From an uncultured Lachnospiraceae bacterium (GTDB lineage Bacteria > Bacillota > Clostridia > Lachnospirales > Lachnospiraceae): a DNA stretch of 64,000 bases. The notes below the pieces were generated by a model. The model had not been told where the DNA came from, searched no databases, and was given only the letters and a program-made list of their open reading frames with translations. Below are positions 9,657 to 18,690 of the stretch, piece by piece; the first letter of the stretch is position 1, and each line of letters begins with the position of its first letter. The translations under genes were made by a program, and so were the position numbers. The stretch is from assembly GCA_910586705.1 (NCBI GenBank), contig CAJUJK010000001.1, positions 118,686 to 182,685 on the forward strand, written 5' to 3'.

Positions 9657-10516
9657 AACAAAAATTTAAGGATATTCTGGCGGCGATTGCCTACTTTCTG
9701 TATGAAAAAGGCATCCTGCACAACCGAATAAAGGTGCACTCCATCGACGAGACCATCGACGTACTTTTAAATACCGAAAAGAGCATGGTACGTTTCGGGG
9801 ATGGGGAGATCGTGATGATAAAGGGCGGCGATCTGATGCTGCAGAAGGCGGACCCGGAGATTGCGGAGGGGCTTGCAGAGATACTCGCCTACGCTTACGA
9901 CGATCTGATCGTGACGATACCGGGCATTTTTGAAACCCTTTCCGACCATCACAAAAAAAGCAGACAGTTCTGGAAAGACCACCTGCTTTTCAACAGAAAA
10001 ACGTACGAGACATACTGCAATCCCGGCAGAGTCTATTACAGCACCTTCGTTTCCCGCTGCTATTATTATGCCGCCGATCGGAGCGGCTGCGGCGCACAGT
10101 TTGCTAAAATCAGAAAAATATGGGAGAATAGAGACATTGTTGTGGTGGAGGGTGAGAGGACGCACAACGGCGTCGGTAACGATCTGCTCGATACGGCGCG
10201 CAGCATAGAGCGCATCATCTGCCCGCCCAGCAATGCGTATGAAGCGATTCCCGCCATTCTGGACGCCTGCACGGCTTACGGTAAGGACAGGCTCTTTGTG
10301 CTGTCGGTGGGTGTGGCTGCGAAGTTTCTGACAGTGAAGCTGTTTGAGCAGGGATACCGCGTGCTGGATATCGGGAATCTTGACATGGAGTATGAGTGGT
10401 TTGTGAGGAATGCCCCCGGGAAGATGAAATTGGAAAAGCACGGGTTTGTCAGTGAGGAGGCGAACCGTGCCGCGGGATATACGGCGTATCTGGAGCAGAT
10501 TAAGGTGAGAATATGA
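9653..10516 (+). CDS. GT-D fold glycosyltransferase (DUF1792/SP_1767 type)
   Basis: A 287-residue protein with MVRFGDGEIVMIKGGD (~46-61), the hallmark of the DUF1792/GT-D family whose founding member adds glucose to streptococcal adhesin glycans. Later segments VVVEGERTHNGVGNDLL and LFVLSVGVAAKFL also fit this family. The start is a TTG overlapping the preceding stop (TTGA). The site GGGAGAA at 9640-9646 supports it, and no ATG alternative keeps the conserved N-terminus. It overlaps the next gene by ATGA (10513-10516). It probably extends an oligosaccharide in the cytoplasm; donor not known. Confidence 0.8.
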   Translation: MKQKFKDILAAIAYFLYEKGILHNRIKVHSIDETIDVLLNTEKSMVRFGDGEIVMIKGGDLMLQKADPEIAEGLAEILAYAYDDLIVTIPGIFETLSDHHKKSRQFWKDHLLFNRKTYETYCNPGRVYYSTFVSRCYYYAADRSGCGAQFAKIRKIWENRDIVVVEGERTHNGVGNDLLDTARSIERIICPPSNAYEAIPAILDACTAYGKDRLFVLSVGVAAKFLTVKLFEQGYRVLDIGNLDMEYEWFVRNAPGKMKLEKHGFVSEEANRAAGYTAYLEQIKVRI

Positions 10517-11088
10517 TAAACAGTAAGCAGCAATACCGGGAATATGTCAGGCAGGACCAGCTCGCCCTCGGGCGGCGGCATGATGCGCATCCCCGGCTGT
10601 TCGGGGACGAGATCTGGAAATTTGAGATTCTGCTCAGGAAGGTGGAGTACGATCTGAACTGCCGTCATGGAGTCATCGGGAAACTGGTTGGGAAATGGCA
10701 CAAAATGCGGTTTCACCGTCTGAGTGTCAGACTCGCCTTTACGATTCCGCCGAATGTGTTCGGACCGGGACTTTCGATCCCGCATTACGGGACGATTGTG
10801 GTGCACGGAAATGTGCGTGCCGGAAAAAATTGCCGCCTGCAGGAGGGCGTGACCATCGGCGCCACGAACGGGAGCCATGAGGCGGCTGTGATCGGGGATA
10901 ACTGTTATTTCGGAAGCGGCGTGAAGGTGATCGGCGCGGTGCGCATCGCGGATGATGTGGCTGTGGGTGCGAACGCTGTGGTGACGAGGGATATTGTGGA
11001 GCCCGGCACCACGTGGGCGGGGATTCCGGCGAGGAAGATAAGCGGACAGGATTCACACAGCAATCTGTGCGGCGCGCTGTTTGAGTGA
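10513..11088 (+). CDS. Serine-acetyltransferase-like hexapeptide acyltransferase
   Basis: A 191-residue protein with a left-handed beta-helix C-terminus. The stretch GPGLSIPHYGTIVVH (~86-100) followed by the hexapeptide repeats and WAGIPARKI is the CysE/SAT pattern. The N-terminal helical region is short (about 75 residues) compared with true serine O-acetyltransferases, a form common in polysaccharide loci where it probably O-acetylates a sugar. Overlaps the upstream GT-D gene by 4 nt and the downstream frame near its end, so it sits inside one operon. A function in cysteine synthesis is possible but less likely here. Confidence 0.75.
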   Translation: MINSKQQYREYVRQDQLALGRRHDAHPRLFGDEIWKFEILLRKVEYDLNCRHGVIGKLVGKWHKMRFHRLSVRLAFTIPPNVFGPGLSIPHYGTIVVHGNVRAGKNCRLQEGVTIGATNGSHEAAVIGDNCYFGSGVKVIGAVRIADDVAVGANAVVTRDIVEPGTTWAGIPARKISGQDSHSNLCGALFE

Positions 11089-11129
11089 GGCGGATATTTG
11101 AGAAACAGAACAGAAAGGCAAATGGCAGT

Positions 11130-12908
11130 ATGAGAGAAACAGGAGAAAAAAAGCAGGCGTCCTTGCTTTCCAAGCTTGGATATATATTTGATAAAAGAGA
11201 TAAGTGGAAACTCGTCCTTCTCACGGCTGCCATTGTGGTCGGCAGCTTCCTTGAGCTTCTGGCGGTCATGGTGTTTGTGCCTTTTATAGATGTACTGCAA
11301 AACCAGAACATCATTCGGGATAAATGGTATCTGAAATTTGTTTTTGATTTTTTCCACTTCCAATCAAACAAGAGTTTTGTCGTATTTATTGCGGTTGTCA
11401 TTATCGGGATCTATGTGATTAAAAATGTATATCTGATTCTGGAGAAGGACTATATTTTCCGCTTTTCCTACAACACGCAGATGAAGCTGTCCACAAGACT
11501 GCTTGCCGCGTATATGAAAGAGCCTTACACTTTTCATCTGAATCATAATATTGCGATTTTGCAGAGAAGCCTTCACGAGGATACGTCGCGGTTTATGCAG
11601 GTTGTTCTCTACGCGCTGGAGCTGGGCGCCGAGTTCGCGGTGTCCGGCGTGCTGGTGATTTATCTGCTGGTTGTCAGCAAGTCCATCACCATCATCGTGC
11701 TCGGATTTCTGGCGGTGTTTGTAGGCGCTTTTCTGATGATAAGCAGAAAATACAGTAGGCGGCTGGGGTTTGAAAATCAGGGCTATCAGGGGAAAATCTT
11801 TCAGTGGATGAATCAGGCGCTGGGCGGCATCAAGGAGATCAAGATTCTGGAGCGGGAGACTTACTTTACCGACGAATTTCAGAAATATTGGGAAAAATAT
11901 GCCAGAGGGCTGCGCATTGCCAGAACCATTTCGATTCTGCCCAAATATACCGTGGAAGCTGTCGCCATGACGGGACTTCTGGTTGCCGTCATTGTGAAAC
12001 TTCTTTTTGGCGAGGCGGATTCGGTCTACTTTATCTCACAGCTTGCCGCTTTTGCGGTGGCTGCCATGCGGCTGATGCCAAGCGTGGGGCGGATTAACGA
12101 GCACGCTTCAAATATGCTCTATGCCCTGCCGTCCGTGGATCTTGTGTATCACGATCTGGTGAGGATTGAGGGTCTGACCGCGAAGGGGGAAAATGGGCGG
12201 AAAGAGGATTGGAAACTGCAAAAGGAAATTCGGGTGCAGGGGGTGTCCTATCGCTATCCAGATACGGAGGAGTGGGTGCTCGACAATGTGAATTTTGCGA
12301 TAAAAAGGGGTACGACCGTGGCTTTTATCGGTTCCACCGGATCAGGGAAAACTACCATGGTGGATATTATTCTCGGTCTCCTGACGCCTGTCAAGGGCAG
12401 AGTGCTGGCGGATGAGATCAATGTGCACGAACATGCAAAGACATTTCATACGCAGGTGGGTTATATTCCCCAGACCATTTATCTCTCCGATGATACGATC
12501 CGAAACAACATCGCTTTTGGTATGCGGGAAGAGCTGATCGACGAGGATGCGGTGTGTGCGGCTGTAGAAAAGGCACAGCTTACGGACTTTATTAACAGCC
12601 TTCCATACGGGCTTGACACGATTGTAGGAGACAGAGGTGTCAGATTGTCCGGCGGGCAGAGACAGCGGATCGGCATTGCCAGAGCGCTCTACCATGACCC
12701 GGAAATTCTGGTGCTTGACGAGGCGACTTCCGCGCTGGATAATGAGACGGAGGCGGCAGTCATGGAGGCGATCGAGCATCTGCAGGGCATGAAAACCATG
12801 ATCATCATCGCGCACAGGCTTACCACGATCCGCAACGTGGACGTCATCTACGAGGTGGGGGACGGCGAGGTAGTGGAGCGCAGTAAGGATGCGGTGTTTG
12901 GAGAGTAA
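11130..12908 (+). CDS. ABC exporter, fused permease and ATPase (copy 1)
   Basis: A 592-residue half transporter. About six membrane helices fill residues ~20-300. The ATPase domain has FIGSTGSGKTT (Walker A), GYIPQTIYL (Q-loop), RLSGGQRQRIGIARAL (signature) and ILVLDEATSALD (Walker B), with the H-loop in IIAHRLTT. Such homodimers flip lipid-linked oligosaccharides or export lipids or peptides; PglK is a known example. Its place among glycosyltransferases favours a lipid-glycan flippase. ATG 11130 is preferred (GAAAGG at 11112-11117), although an in-frame GTG at 11085 overlaps the upstream stop. A related exporter occurs at 35824. Confidence 0.85.
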   Translation: MRETGEKKQASLLSKLGYIFDKRDKWKLVLLTAAIVVGSFLELLAVMVFVPFIDVLQNQNIIRDKWYLKFVFDFFHFQSNKSFVVFIAVVIIGIYVIKNVYLILEKDYIFRFSYNTQMKLSTRLLAAYMKEPYTFHLNHNIAILQRSLHEDTSRFMQVVLYALELGAEFAVSGVLVIYLLVVSKSITIIVLGFLAVFVGAFLMISRKYSRRLGFENQGYQGKIFQWMNQALGGIKEIKILERETYFTDEFQKYWEKYARGLRIARTISILPKYTVEAVAMTGLLVAVIVKLLFGEADSVYFISQLAAFAVAAMRLMPSVGRINEHASNMLYALPSVDLVYHDLVRIEGLTAKGENGRKEDWKLQKEIRVQGVSYRYPDTEEWVLDNVNFAIKRGTTVAFIGSTGSGKTTMVDIILGLLTPVKGRVLADEINVHEHAKTFHTQVGYIPQTIYLSDDTIRNNIAFGMREELIDEDAVCAAVEKAQLTDFINSLPYGLDTIVGDRGVRLSGGQRQRIGIARALYHDPEILVLDEATSALDNETEAAVMEAIEHLQGMKTMIIIAHRLTTIRNVDVIYEVGDGEVVERSKDAVFGE

Positions 12909-12921
12909 GACGGAGAGAGGC

Positions 12922-14520
12922 ATGGCGGAAAAAGAAAAGAGCTTGCAACTGAATACGTCGCAGAGGAACTGGTTATTTTACGGTTCCCTGATTTTGCTTG
13001 CGCTTGTTGCGTTTCTGTTTGTCGGTTCGGGTGAGCCGGTTCTGTTTGATGACAGCGGCGCTTATACAAAAATAAAGAGAGTCGAGGGCGTTATGCCTCT
13101 CTATCCGCTCTTTTTGCTGATCAATCAGTGTCTTTTCGGTCTGGAAAGATATCTGGATGTGGTGATCGTCGAACAGGCGGTTCTGGCGGCGGTGTGTGTG
13201 ATTCTTTTTGTTAAGACGTTAAGGGATGAGTTCCACTTACTTTATTGGGAATCGTATCTGATTTTTTTCTTATCCCTGATGCCTTTCACAACAGAGATGC
13301 CGCAGTCCATGTCTACCCAGCAGATTTTGACGGAAGGGTTGTCGTATGCCCTGTTTTATCTGTTTGTGATTGTTTTGCTCAAGACGGTATGGACGAAGAA
13401 ATACGAGTGGTTTATGGGCAGTCTGGCGATGGCGTTTCTATTGACGGCGCTCCGCTCCCAGCTCCAGATTATGTTTGCCGTCTGCGGTGTCATTTTTATA
13501 TATGTGGTATGCAGACGAAGGCAGAATGACAAAAAAGCGTATGGATGGATCCGTGCGGTGGCTGGAATGGCTGGTGGGATCTGCATCTGCCTTGCCGGTA
13601 TTTTTGTTACGGCAAAAGTAACTGCCGGATATATGAATGCGATAAAAGAAAACGAAAAAATTTCCTTGTTTGTGATGAAGGTGCAGGAGCCGGAGGCTTA
13701 TGAAGCGCACCTATTAAGCCGGACTGGTGGTGAAGCAGATGCCGGGGATCAGGCTTTGGAGGAGAAGGCGGAAGAAAACGGGGAAATTTCCGCGGAGGAG
13801 CTGGCAAAAAAGAGATTTACAACAAGCCAGTATGTCAGTCTGATCTTTTCGCGCGGTATGTATGAGGCGGACAGGGACGATGCGTATCTGTTTGAAGATG
13901 AAGTTGTGAGGGGACTGTATCTGGCGTTGTACGAGGCGGCTGATGCGGAAGAACAGCGGTATGCCTATGCCCAGAGCGGTCTGTGGATGTGGCGCGATAT
14001 TGTGGGCGGAGTAGGGCAGGTGGGCAAAACGTGCCTCAGTGTTCCGTCGCTTTATTATGCGGAATACTATCCGGAGATTATTATGTCAGACCAGTTCAGT
14101 GAAATCCGCAACGCGCATCTGACGTCAATAGGTCTGACTCTGCTGAAGGCGCATTTCGGACGGTTTCTGTACCATACGTTTATGATGCTGCCGCAGGCGT
14201 TTATCTGCACTGTGTTTTTTCAGATTCAGCCGATTTATCTTCTGTGTCATCTGGTGACCCTTTTCCTCTATTTGTCGGCGGCGGCTCTGATGATATGGGG
14301 ATTCGGGGCAAAGCAGACCGACAACAGGCACGCGGAGTTTATGGCGCTCGTTCTGGGGAGCAATGTGGTGATGGTGGTTGTGATATCGCTTGTCTTTTTC
14401 GGGCAGCAGAGGTATCTTGTGTACCATTTCGGTACTTTCTATAGTGCGTATTATCTGCTGCTGCGGAAGCTGTGGAACTGCCGCATCCGCGATAAGGTGA
14501 TAAAATGGAGAAGAGCATGA
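12922..14520 (+). CDS. Polytopic membrane protein, GT-C glycosyltransferase-like
   Basis: A 532-residue protein with about ten membrane segments. The first outside loop holds LFDDSGAYTKIKRVEGVMPLYP, here quoted in parts as FDDSGAY and PLYPLF, which resembles the acidic loop and following proline motif of ArnT/Pmt-like GT-C enzymes that use polyprenyl-phosphate sugars. A soluble charged segment (~residues 250-300) interrupts the helices. It is followed by a GT2 and DUF2304 pair, a known setting for polyprenyl-phosphate sugar production and use. ATG 12922 follows GGAGAGAGG at 12912-12920. The assignment is structural analogy only. Confidence 0.5.
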   Translation: MAEKEKSLQLNTSQRNWLFYGSLILLALVAFLFVGSGEPVLFDDSGAYTKIKRVEGVMPLYPLFLLINQCLFGLERYLDVVIVEQAVLAAVCVILFVKTLRDEFHLLYWESYLIFFLSLMPFTTEMPQSMSTQQILTEGLSYALFYLFVIVLLKTVWTKKYEWFMGSLAMAFLLTALRSQLQIMFAVCGVIFIYVVCRRRQNDKKAYGWIRAVAGMAGGICICLAGIFVTAKVTAGYMNAIKENEKISLFVMKVQEPEAYEAHLLSRTGGEADAGDQALEEKAEENGEISAEELAKKRFTTSQYVSLIFSRGMYEADRDDAYLFEDEVVRGLYLALYEAADAEEQRYAYAQSGLWMWRDIVGGVGQVGKTCLSVPSLYYAEYYPEIIMSDQFSEIRNAHLTSIGLTLLKAHFGRFLYHTFMMLPQAFICTVFFQIQPIYLLCHLVTLFLYLSAAALMIWGFGAKQTDNRHAEFMALVLGSNVVMVVVISLVFFGQQRYLVYHFGTFYSAYYLLLRKLWNCRIRDKVIKWRRA

Positions 14521-15248
14521 AGCAGGAAAAACGGGTGCTGGTTATCATACCGGCATATAATGAAGCCGAAAACATTGTACATGTGGTGAGGCATATGATG
14601 GAGGAGGCGCCGCAGTACGATTATCTGGTAATCAACGACGGTTCCACCGACAACACGCTGGATTTGTGCCGGGGAGAGAATTTTCATTATCTGGATCTGC
14701 CCATCAATATGGGGATCGGCGGCGCGGTACAGGCGGGATATGTCTATGCACGCAAATATGATTACGATATTGCGGTGCAGATGGACGGCGACGGACAGCA
14801 CGACATCGCCTATCTGGACAGGCTGCTGGAACCGCTCATCAACAGGGAGGCGGACGTGGTGATCGGCTCCCGTTTTCTGGAAAAAGAGGGATTCCAGTCT
14901 TCGGCAAGCCGCAGGATGGGCATTCATATCTTAAGCGCCTTGATCTGGCTGACGACAGGAAAGCATATTATGGATGTGACAAGCGGGTATCGTGCAGTCA
15001 ATAAAATGTTTATCAAAATATACAGCGAGGACTACCCCATGGACTACCCGGAGCCGGAGGCTATCGTGGCTGCGTTCATGCATCTGGGCAGGGTGAAAGA
15101 AGTGCCGGTGCAGATGCGCGCGCGGGCGGGCGGGATAAGTTCTATCAACTTTAAGAAATCCATTTACTATATGATAAAAGTTACTTTGGCAATTGTGATC
15201 TGCCGTATGGGATACGGGATACGCAGAGGAAAAAGGGACGATATTTAG
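14517..15248 (+). CDS. GT2 family glycosyltransferase, dolichol-phosphate mannosyltransferase-like
   Basis: A 243-residue GT-A enzyme with VIIPAYNEAENI at the N-terminus, VINDGSTDNT, and QMDGDGQHD, the D-x-D type metal site, as in DPM1-like enzymes that move a sugar from a nucleotide to polyprenyl phosphate. The later GSRFL and TSGYRAVN fit the same group. ATG 14517 forms a 4-nt overlap with the upstream stop and has GGAG at 14507-14510; ATG 14505 is also in frame. The next gene encodes a DUF2304 protein, the usual partner of this GT2 type, and the previous one a GT-C-like protein that could use the product. Confidence 0.85.
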   Translation: MKQEKRVLVIIPAYNEAENIVHVVRHMMEEAPQYDYLVINDGSTDNTLDLCRGENFHYLDLPINMGIGGAVQAGYVYARKYDYDIAVQMDGDGQHDIAYLDRLLEPLINREADVVIGSRFLEKEGFQSSASRRMGIHILSALIWLTTGKHIMDVTSGYRAVNKMFIKIYSEDYPMDYPEPEAIVAAFMHLGRVKEVPVQMRARAGGISSINFKKSIYYMIKVTLAIVICRMGYGIRRGKRDDI

Positions 15249-15274
15249 AGGGTTCAAGGGAAGGAGTAAGGTAT

Positions 15275-15637
15275 ATGATACCTGCTACACTCAGAGTAAC
15301 GCTGATCGCCGCGGTGATCTGTTATTTTGTGATTATCTTATATTTTTTGAAACAGAAGGCGCTAAATCTGAAATATACGCTGCTGTGGCTGGTGGCAGGT
15401 CTGGTAATGGGTATTCTGGTTGCCGTGCCGGAACTTCTCGTGAGGATTATCCATATCTTTGGCATACAGGATAACATGAACGGTCTGTTTATCTTTGCGA
15501 TCGGATTTATCATTATGATCCTGCTTTCCCTGACCTCGATTGCGTCGCGGCAGAATCGGAAGATCAGGACGCTGACGCAGGAGCTTGCGATTCTGGACAA
15601 GCGGGTGCGTGACCTGGAGGAGAATGATGTGGAATAG
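15275..15637 (+). CDS. DUF2304 membrane protein
   Basis: A 120-residue protein with three likely membrane helices (residues ~8-25, 35-55, 68-88) and a C-terminal charged helix that looks coiled-coil (RKIRTLTQELAILDKRVRDL). This matches DUF2304 proteins, small membrane partners found beside GT2 enzymes of the DPM1 type. Its job is probably to hold the cytoplasmic GT2 enzyme at the membrane or to help flip the lipid-linked sugar. It overlaps the next CotH gene by 11 nt. Confidence 0.8.
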   Translation: MIPATLRVTLIAAVICYFVIILYFLKQKALNLKYTLLWLVAGLVMGILVAVPELLVRIIHIFGIQDNMNGLFIFAIGFIIMILLSLTSIASRQNRKIRTLTQELAILDKRVRDLEENDVE

Positions 15638-17549
15638 ACGACGCGGGATACTCGTTTTTATAGCGGTTTTTCTGATTGCGGTCGTGGCATGGATGCAGAG
15701 AGAGGAATACCGTCAGATACAGAAAAACGGCGAATATATACAAAACCTTCACTTTGTGTTGGGCAATTCCGCGTCAGAGCAGGAAATCTACTGTTTTACG
15801 GATAAGGCGGAACAGATCAACTATCTGTTTCTCCCTTCTTACGCCAGGATGGATGAAGTGCGGATCTTTTTTGCGGGAGCGGAAACTGTGGTCTTTGCGG
15901 GGACGGATGAAGAGGCATCGTTCGTAAGCGGCGAGGGAATCGGCACGCTTCGCTGCAAAGAAAAATACGATATGTATTTTTGCAGCAAAAAGGGGGAAAA
16001 ACTGGAAAAGCAGGAAATGGTCATTATGCATTCCGAAGGACTTCCGGCGCTTTTTCTGGAGACGGACAGCGGCTCCATGGAACAGCTTAATGCGGACAAA
16101 AATTTTGCGGAAAAAGGCAGAATTGTTCTGTTCGACACTGACGGGAACATAGTATGCGCGGACAGATTGGACCGCATTTCGGGAAGAGGAAATTCCACGT
16201 GGGCTTACCCGAAGAAATCATATGGCATCCGGCTGAAAAACAGGACGGATCTCTTTGATATGGGCAGCGCTGACAGGTGGATCCTTTTAAGCAATGCGGA
16301 TGACCGTGCCTATATACGCAATAAAATCACTTACGATATGGCTGTGGCGGCAGGAATGCCGGGGTCGCCGGAGTCGCGCTACATCGATCTCTATGTAAAT
16401 CACAGATATCACGGCATGTATCAGCTCTGCGAGAAGGTGGAAATTGACCCGGAGAGGGTACCGATTACCGATCTGGAGGCGGAGAACAAAAAGCTGAACA
16501 GAGATATAGAAAGCTGCGGGCGTTTTGTGACAGATAGGAAGAAAGGCGTGGTGCTTTCCGCTGAGCCCCGTGATCTGACAGGAGGATATCTTCTGGAGCG
16601 GGATGTGGTTGAAAAATTTAACGAGGAAATCAGCGGGTTTTATACGGAGACGTTTAAGGATCTGTATACGGTGAAAGAGCCGGCATATGCTTCGGAGGCG
16701 CAGGTTGACTATATCAGCGGTCTGGTAAACGGCATGGAGCGTGCCGTTTTCGCGGCGGATGGCGTCGATCCCGAAACCGGGATGCACTATAGCGATTATA
16801 TCGATATGCGCTCCTTCGCGCAGAAATATATTGTCGAGGAGCTGTGCAAGAATAACGGCGCGGGGGCGACCAGCTCTTTTTTCTATAAGCCGGACGATGC
16901 GGTCAGCCGGAAACTGTTTGCGGGACCAGTGTGGGATTACGACAAGGCGTATGCCAATCTGGACGGGATCAATGAGTCTGCGAGGGATCTGTGCTATCTG
17001 ATGCAGAGGGGCACGGACCCGACGCCGCTCTTCTGGCAGCTTTACAGACACCCGGAGTTCAGGCAGACGGTGTCCGCGTGTTACGGGGAATTTTTTGCAG
17101 GTTATATGCAGACGATTCAGGAGGAAAAGATCGACGAATATGTGTCGGAGATTGATGCCGCCAAGGATATGGATCTGATCAGATGGAAGGAAATCTATGG
17201 GGAATCGCTGGATTATGAGAGTGAAGTACAGCGCATCCGGGATTTCCTCTCGGCGCGCAAACCTTTTTTGGATGAGGTATGGACAGAGCAGAAGGAGACA
17301 GTCACGGTATCTTTTGTCTCGGAGGACGGCGGGATCCATAATTGCATAGGTGTGATAAAAGGGGAGTGTCTGGAAAAGCTGCCCGGCGGGGAGCCGGGAA
17401 CGGTCAGCGGCGGCAGGGTGTTTGACGGCTGGTACACGGAGGAAGGAATGCCGTTTGATGACACGACCCCTGTTATGGAAGATATTCTGGTGTACGAAAG
17501 GAAATCTGATGTTGGATATAGCGATAGATCTGCTGTGGCTTCGCCCTAA
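15627..17549 (+). CDS. Membrane-anchored CotH-type kinase (copy 2)
   Basis: A 640-residue protein with a basic start and one membrane helix (~6-22). CotH features are RISGRGNSTWAYPKKSYGIR in the middle and AGPVWDYDKAY further on, both closely matching copy 1. The last ~80 residues (TVTVSFVSEDGG ... RVFDGWYTEEG) are an InlB B-repeat-like beta-grasp module, which often binds the cell wall or other surface partners. Expected location is outside the membrane. ATG 15627 was chosen because GGAGG at 15616-15620 is 6 nt upstream; ATG 15624 is too close to it. The gene overlaps the preceding gene by 11 nt and the following GT4 gene by 41 nt. Confidence 0.8.
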   Translation: MWNRRRGILVFIAVFLIAVVAWMQREEYRQIQKNGEYIQNLHFVLGNSASEQEIYCFTDKAEQINYLFLPSYARMDEVRIFFAGAETVVFAGTDEEASFVSGEGIGTLRCKEKYDMYFCSKKGEKLEKQEMVIMHSEGLPALFLETDSGSMEQLNADKNFAEKGRIVLFDTDGNIVCADRLDRISGRGNSTWAYPKKSYGIRLKNRTDLFDMGSADRWILLSNADDRAYIRNKITYDMAVAAGMPGSPESRYIDLYVNHRYHGMYQLCEKVEIDPERVPITDLEAENKKLNRDIESCGRFVTDRKKGVVLSAEPRDLTGGYLLERDVVEKFNEEISGFYTETFKDLYTVKEPAYASEAQVDYISGLVNGMERAVFAADGVDPETGMHYSDYIDMRSFAQKYIVEELCKNNGAGATSSFFYKPDDAVSRKLFAGPVWDYDKAYANLDGINESARDLCYLMQRGTDPTPLFWQLYRHPEFRQTVSACYGEFFAGYMQTIQEEKIDEYVSEIDAAKDMDLIRWKEIYGESLDYESEVQRIRDFLSARKPFLDEVWTEQKETVTVSFVSEDGGIHNCIGVIKGECLEKLPGGEPGTVSGGRVFDGWYTEEGMPFDDTTPVMEDILVYERKSDVGYSDRSAVASP

Positions 17550-18624
17550 GAAGGTGGGGGGCACCGAATTTTATATCAGAAATCTGCTGGACGGTTTTTT
17601 GCGGCTGGAGGAGTCTTATCATTTCTGGCTGATGGTATCGAAGGACAACCGGGAGACATTTCTTCATTATACGGAGGATGAAAGGATTTCACTTCTGGAG
17701 ACGGAAGTGGTTTCCGCCAACATCGCGGGGAGAATTTTGTGGAATTTTTTCTGTCAGAACCGTTTTCTGCGAAAAAGAGGGATTCGGAAATGTTTTATTC
17801 CCGTGTACTGCAGGCCGCTTTTTAACGGCGGCGTAACCTATGTCAATGTGATCCACGATCTGCAGGCGGCGCATTATCCCGAGTATCATCCCTTCCACGA
17901 GATTGCCTATTCCAGACTCTGCTGGTGGCTGGACGCACATTTTTCCAGACATCTTGTGGCGATATCCGACTGGGTGAGGGATGACGTCAGGGAAAAGTAT
18001 CATGTAAAGGACGGGAAAATCACAACCATCTACAATCCGATCACGGTGGACAAAAACGAGAGCGTTTCTTTTGAGCGGATTGCGGAAAAATATCAGGTAG
18101 GACAGAAGGAGTTTTATTATACGGTGGCGCAGTTGATTCCGCACAAGAATCTGGATACGCTGATCGCCGTGATGGAGCAGATTAAAAATACAGGGACGGA
18201 TCTGCCGTGCCGGCTGTTGATTTCCGGGGTGAACGGGGAGAGCAGGGAGAAACTGGAGAGACAGATCAGGGAGAGAGGTCTGGCGCGGGAGGTGACGCTC
18301 ACGGGATTTGTGGAAAATGCCGAGAGGAATGCGCTGTACAAGTATTGCCGCGCCTTTCTCTTTCCGAGCGTATTTGAAGGCTTTGGTATGCCGCCGATCG
18401 AGGCGATGCTTTTCGGCGCGGTGGTGATTGCCACGGACAGGGCGTGTATTCCCGAAGTAACGCAGGGGAAGGCGAACTATGTGAAGGATCCCTTTGATGT
18501 GGAGGAATGGATCAGCGTGATGCAAAACCCGGTTGACAGGATCGCGGAGATGGATTTCGGGCAGTATGACCAGATGAAACTGAGCCGGAAATACCTTGAC
18601 CTTTTGCGAAAGCAGCTGGAATAG
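17509..18624 (+). CDS. GT4 glycosyltransferase (mannosyltransferase-like)
   Basis: A 371-residue GT-B enzyme. KKVGGTEFYIRNLL near residue 13 is the acceptor loop. VAQLIPHKNL, VTLTGFV and FLFPSVFEGFGMPPIEAM form the donor site with the classic E-G-F-G-x-P-x-x-E pattern seen in WbaZ/MtfB-type mannosyltransferases. The start lies inside the preceding CotH gene; AAAGGA at 17497-17502 supports it. After its stop there is a 66-bp gap to the next gene, without a clear terminator. Confidence 0.85.
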   Translation: MLDIAIDLLWLRPKKVGGTEFYIRNLLDGFLRLEESYHFWLMVSKDNRETFLHYTEDERISLLETEVVSANIAGRILWNFFCQNRFLRKRGIRKCFIPVYCRPLFNGGVTYVNVIHDLQAAHYPEYHPFHEIAYSRLCWWLDAHFSRHLVAISDWVRDDVREKYHVKDGKITTIYNPITVDKNESVSFERIAEKYQVGQKEFYYTVAQLIPHKNLDTLIAVMEQIKNTGTDLPCRLLISGVNGESREKLERQIRERGLAREVTLTGFVENAERNALYKYCRAFLFPSVFEGFGMPPIEAMLFGAVVIATDRACIPEVTQGKANYVKDPFDVEEWISVMQNPVDRIAEMDFGQYDQMKLSRKYLDLLRKQLE

Positions 18625-18690
18625 AAAAGGAGCGGCTTTAGGCAGCGTGGAAACGGCAGCAAAGAAAGGAAGAGCAGGAACAGTGCAATT

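Noticed and set aside
16287..17564. 425-codon open frame on the minus strand
   Set aside because: It is antisense to the second CotH gene, which has clear motifs and a binding site. The antisense translation shows no domain and is rich in Arg and His as shadow frames are.
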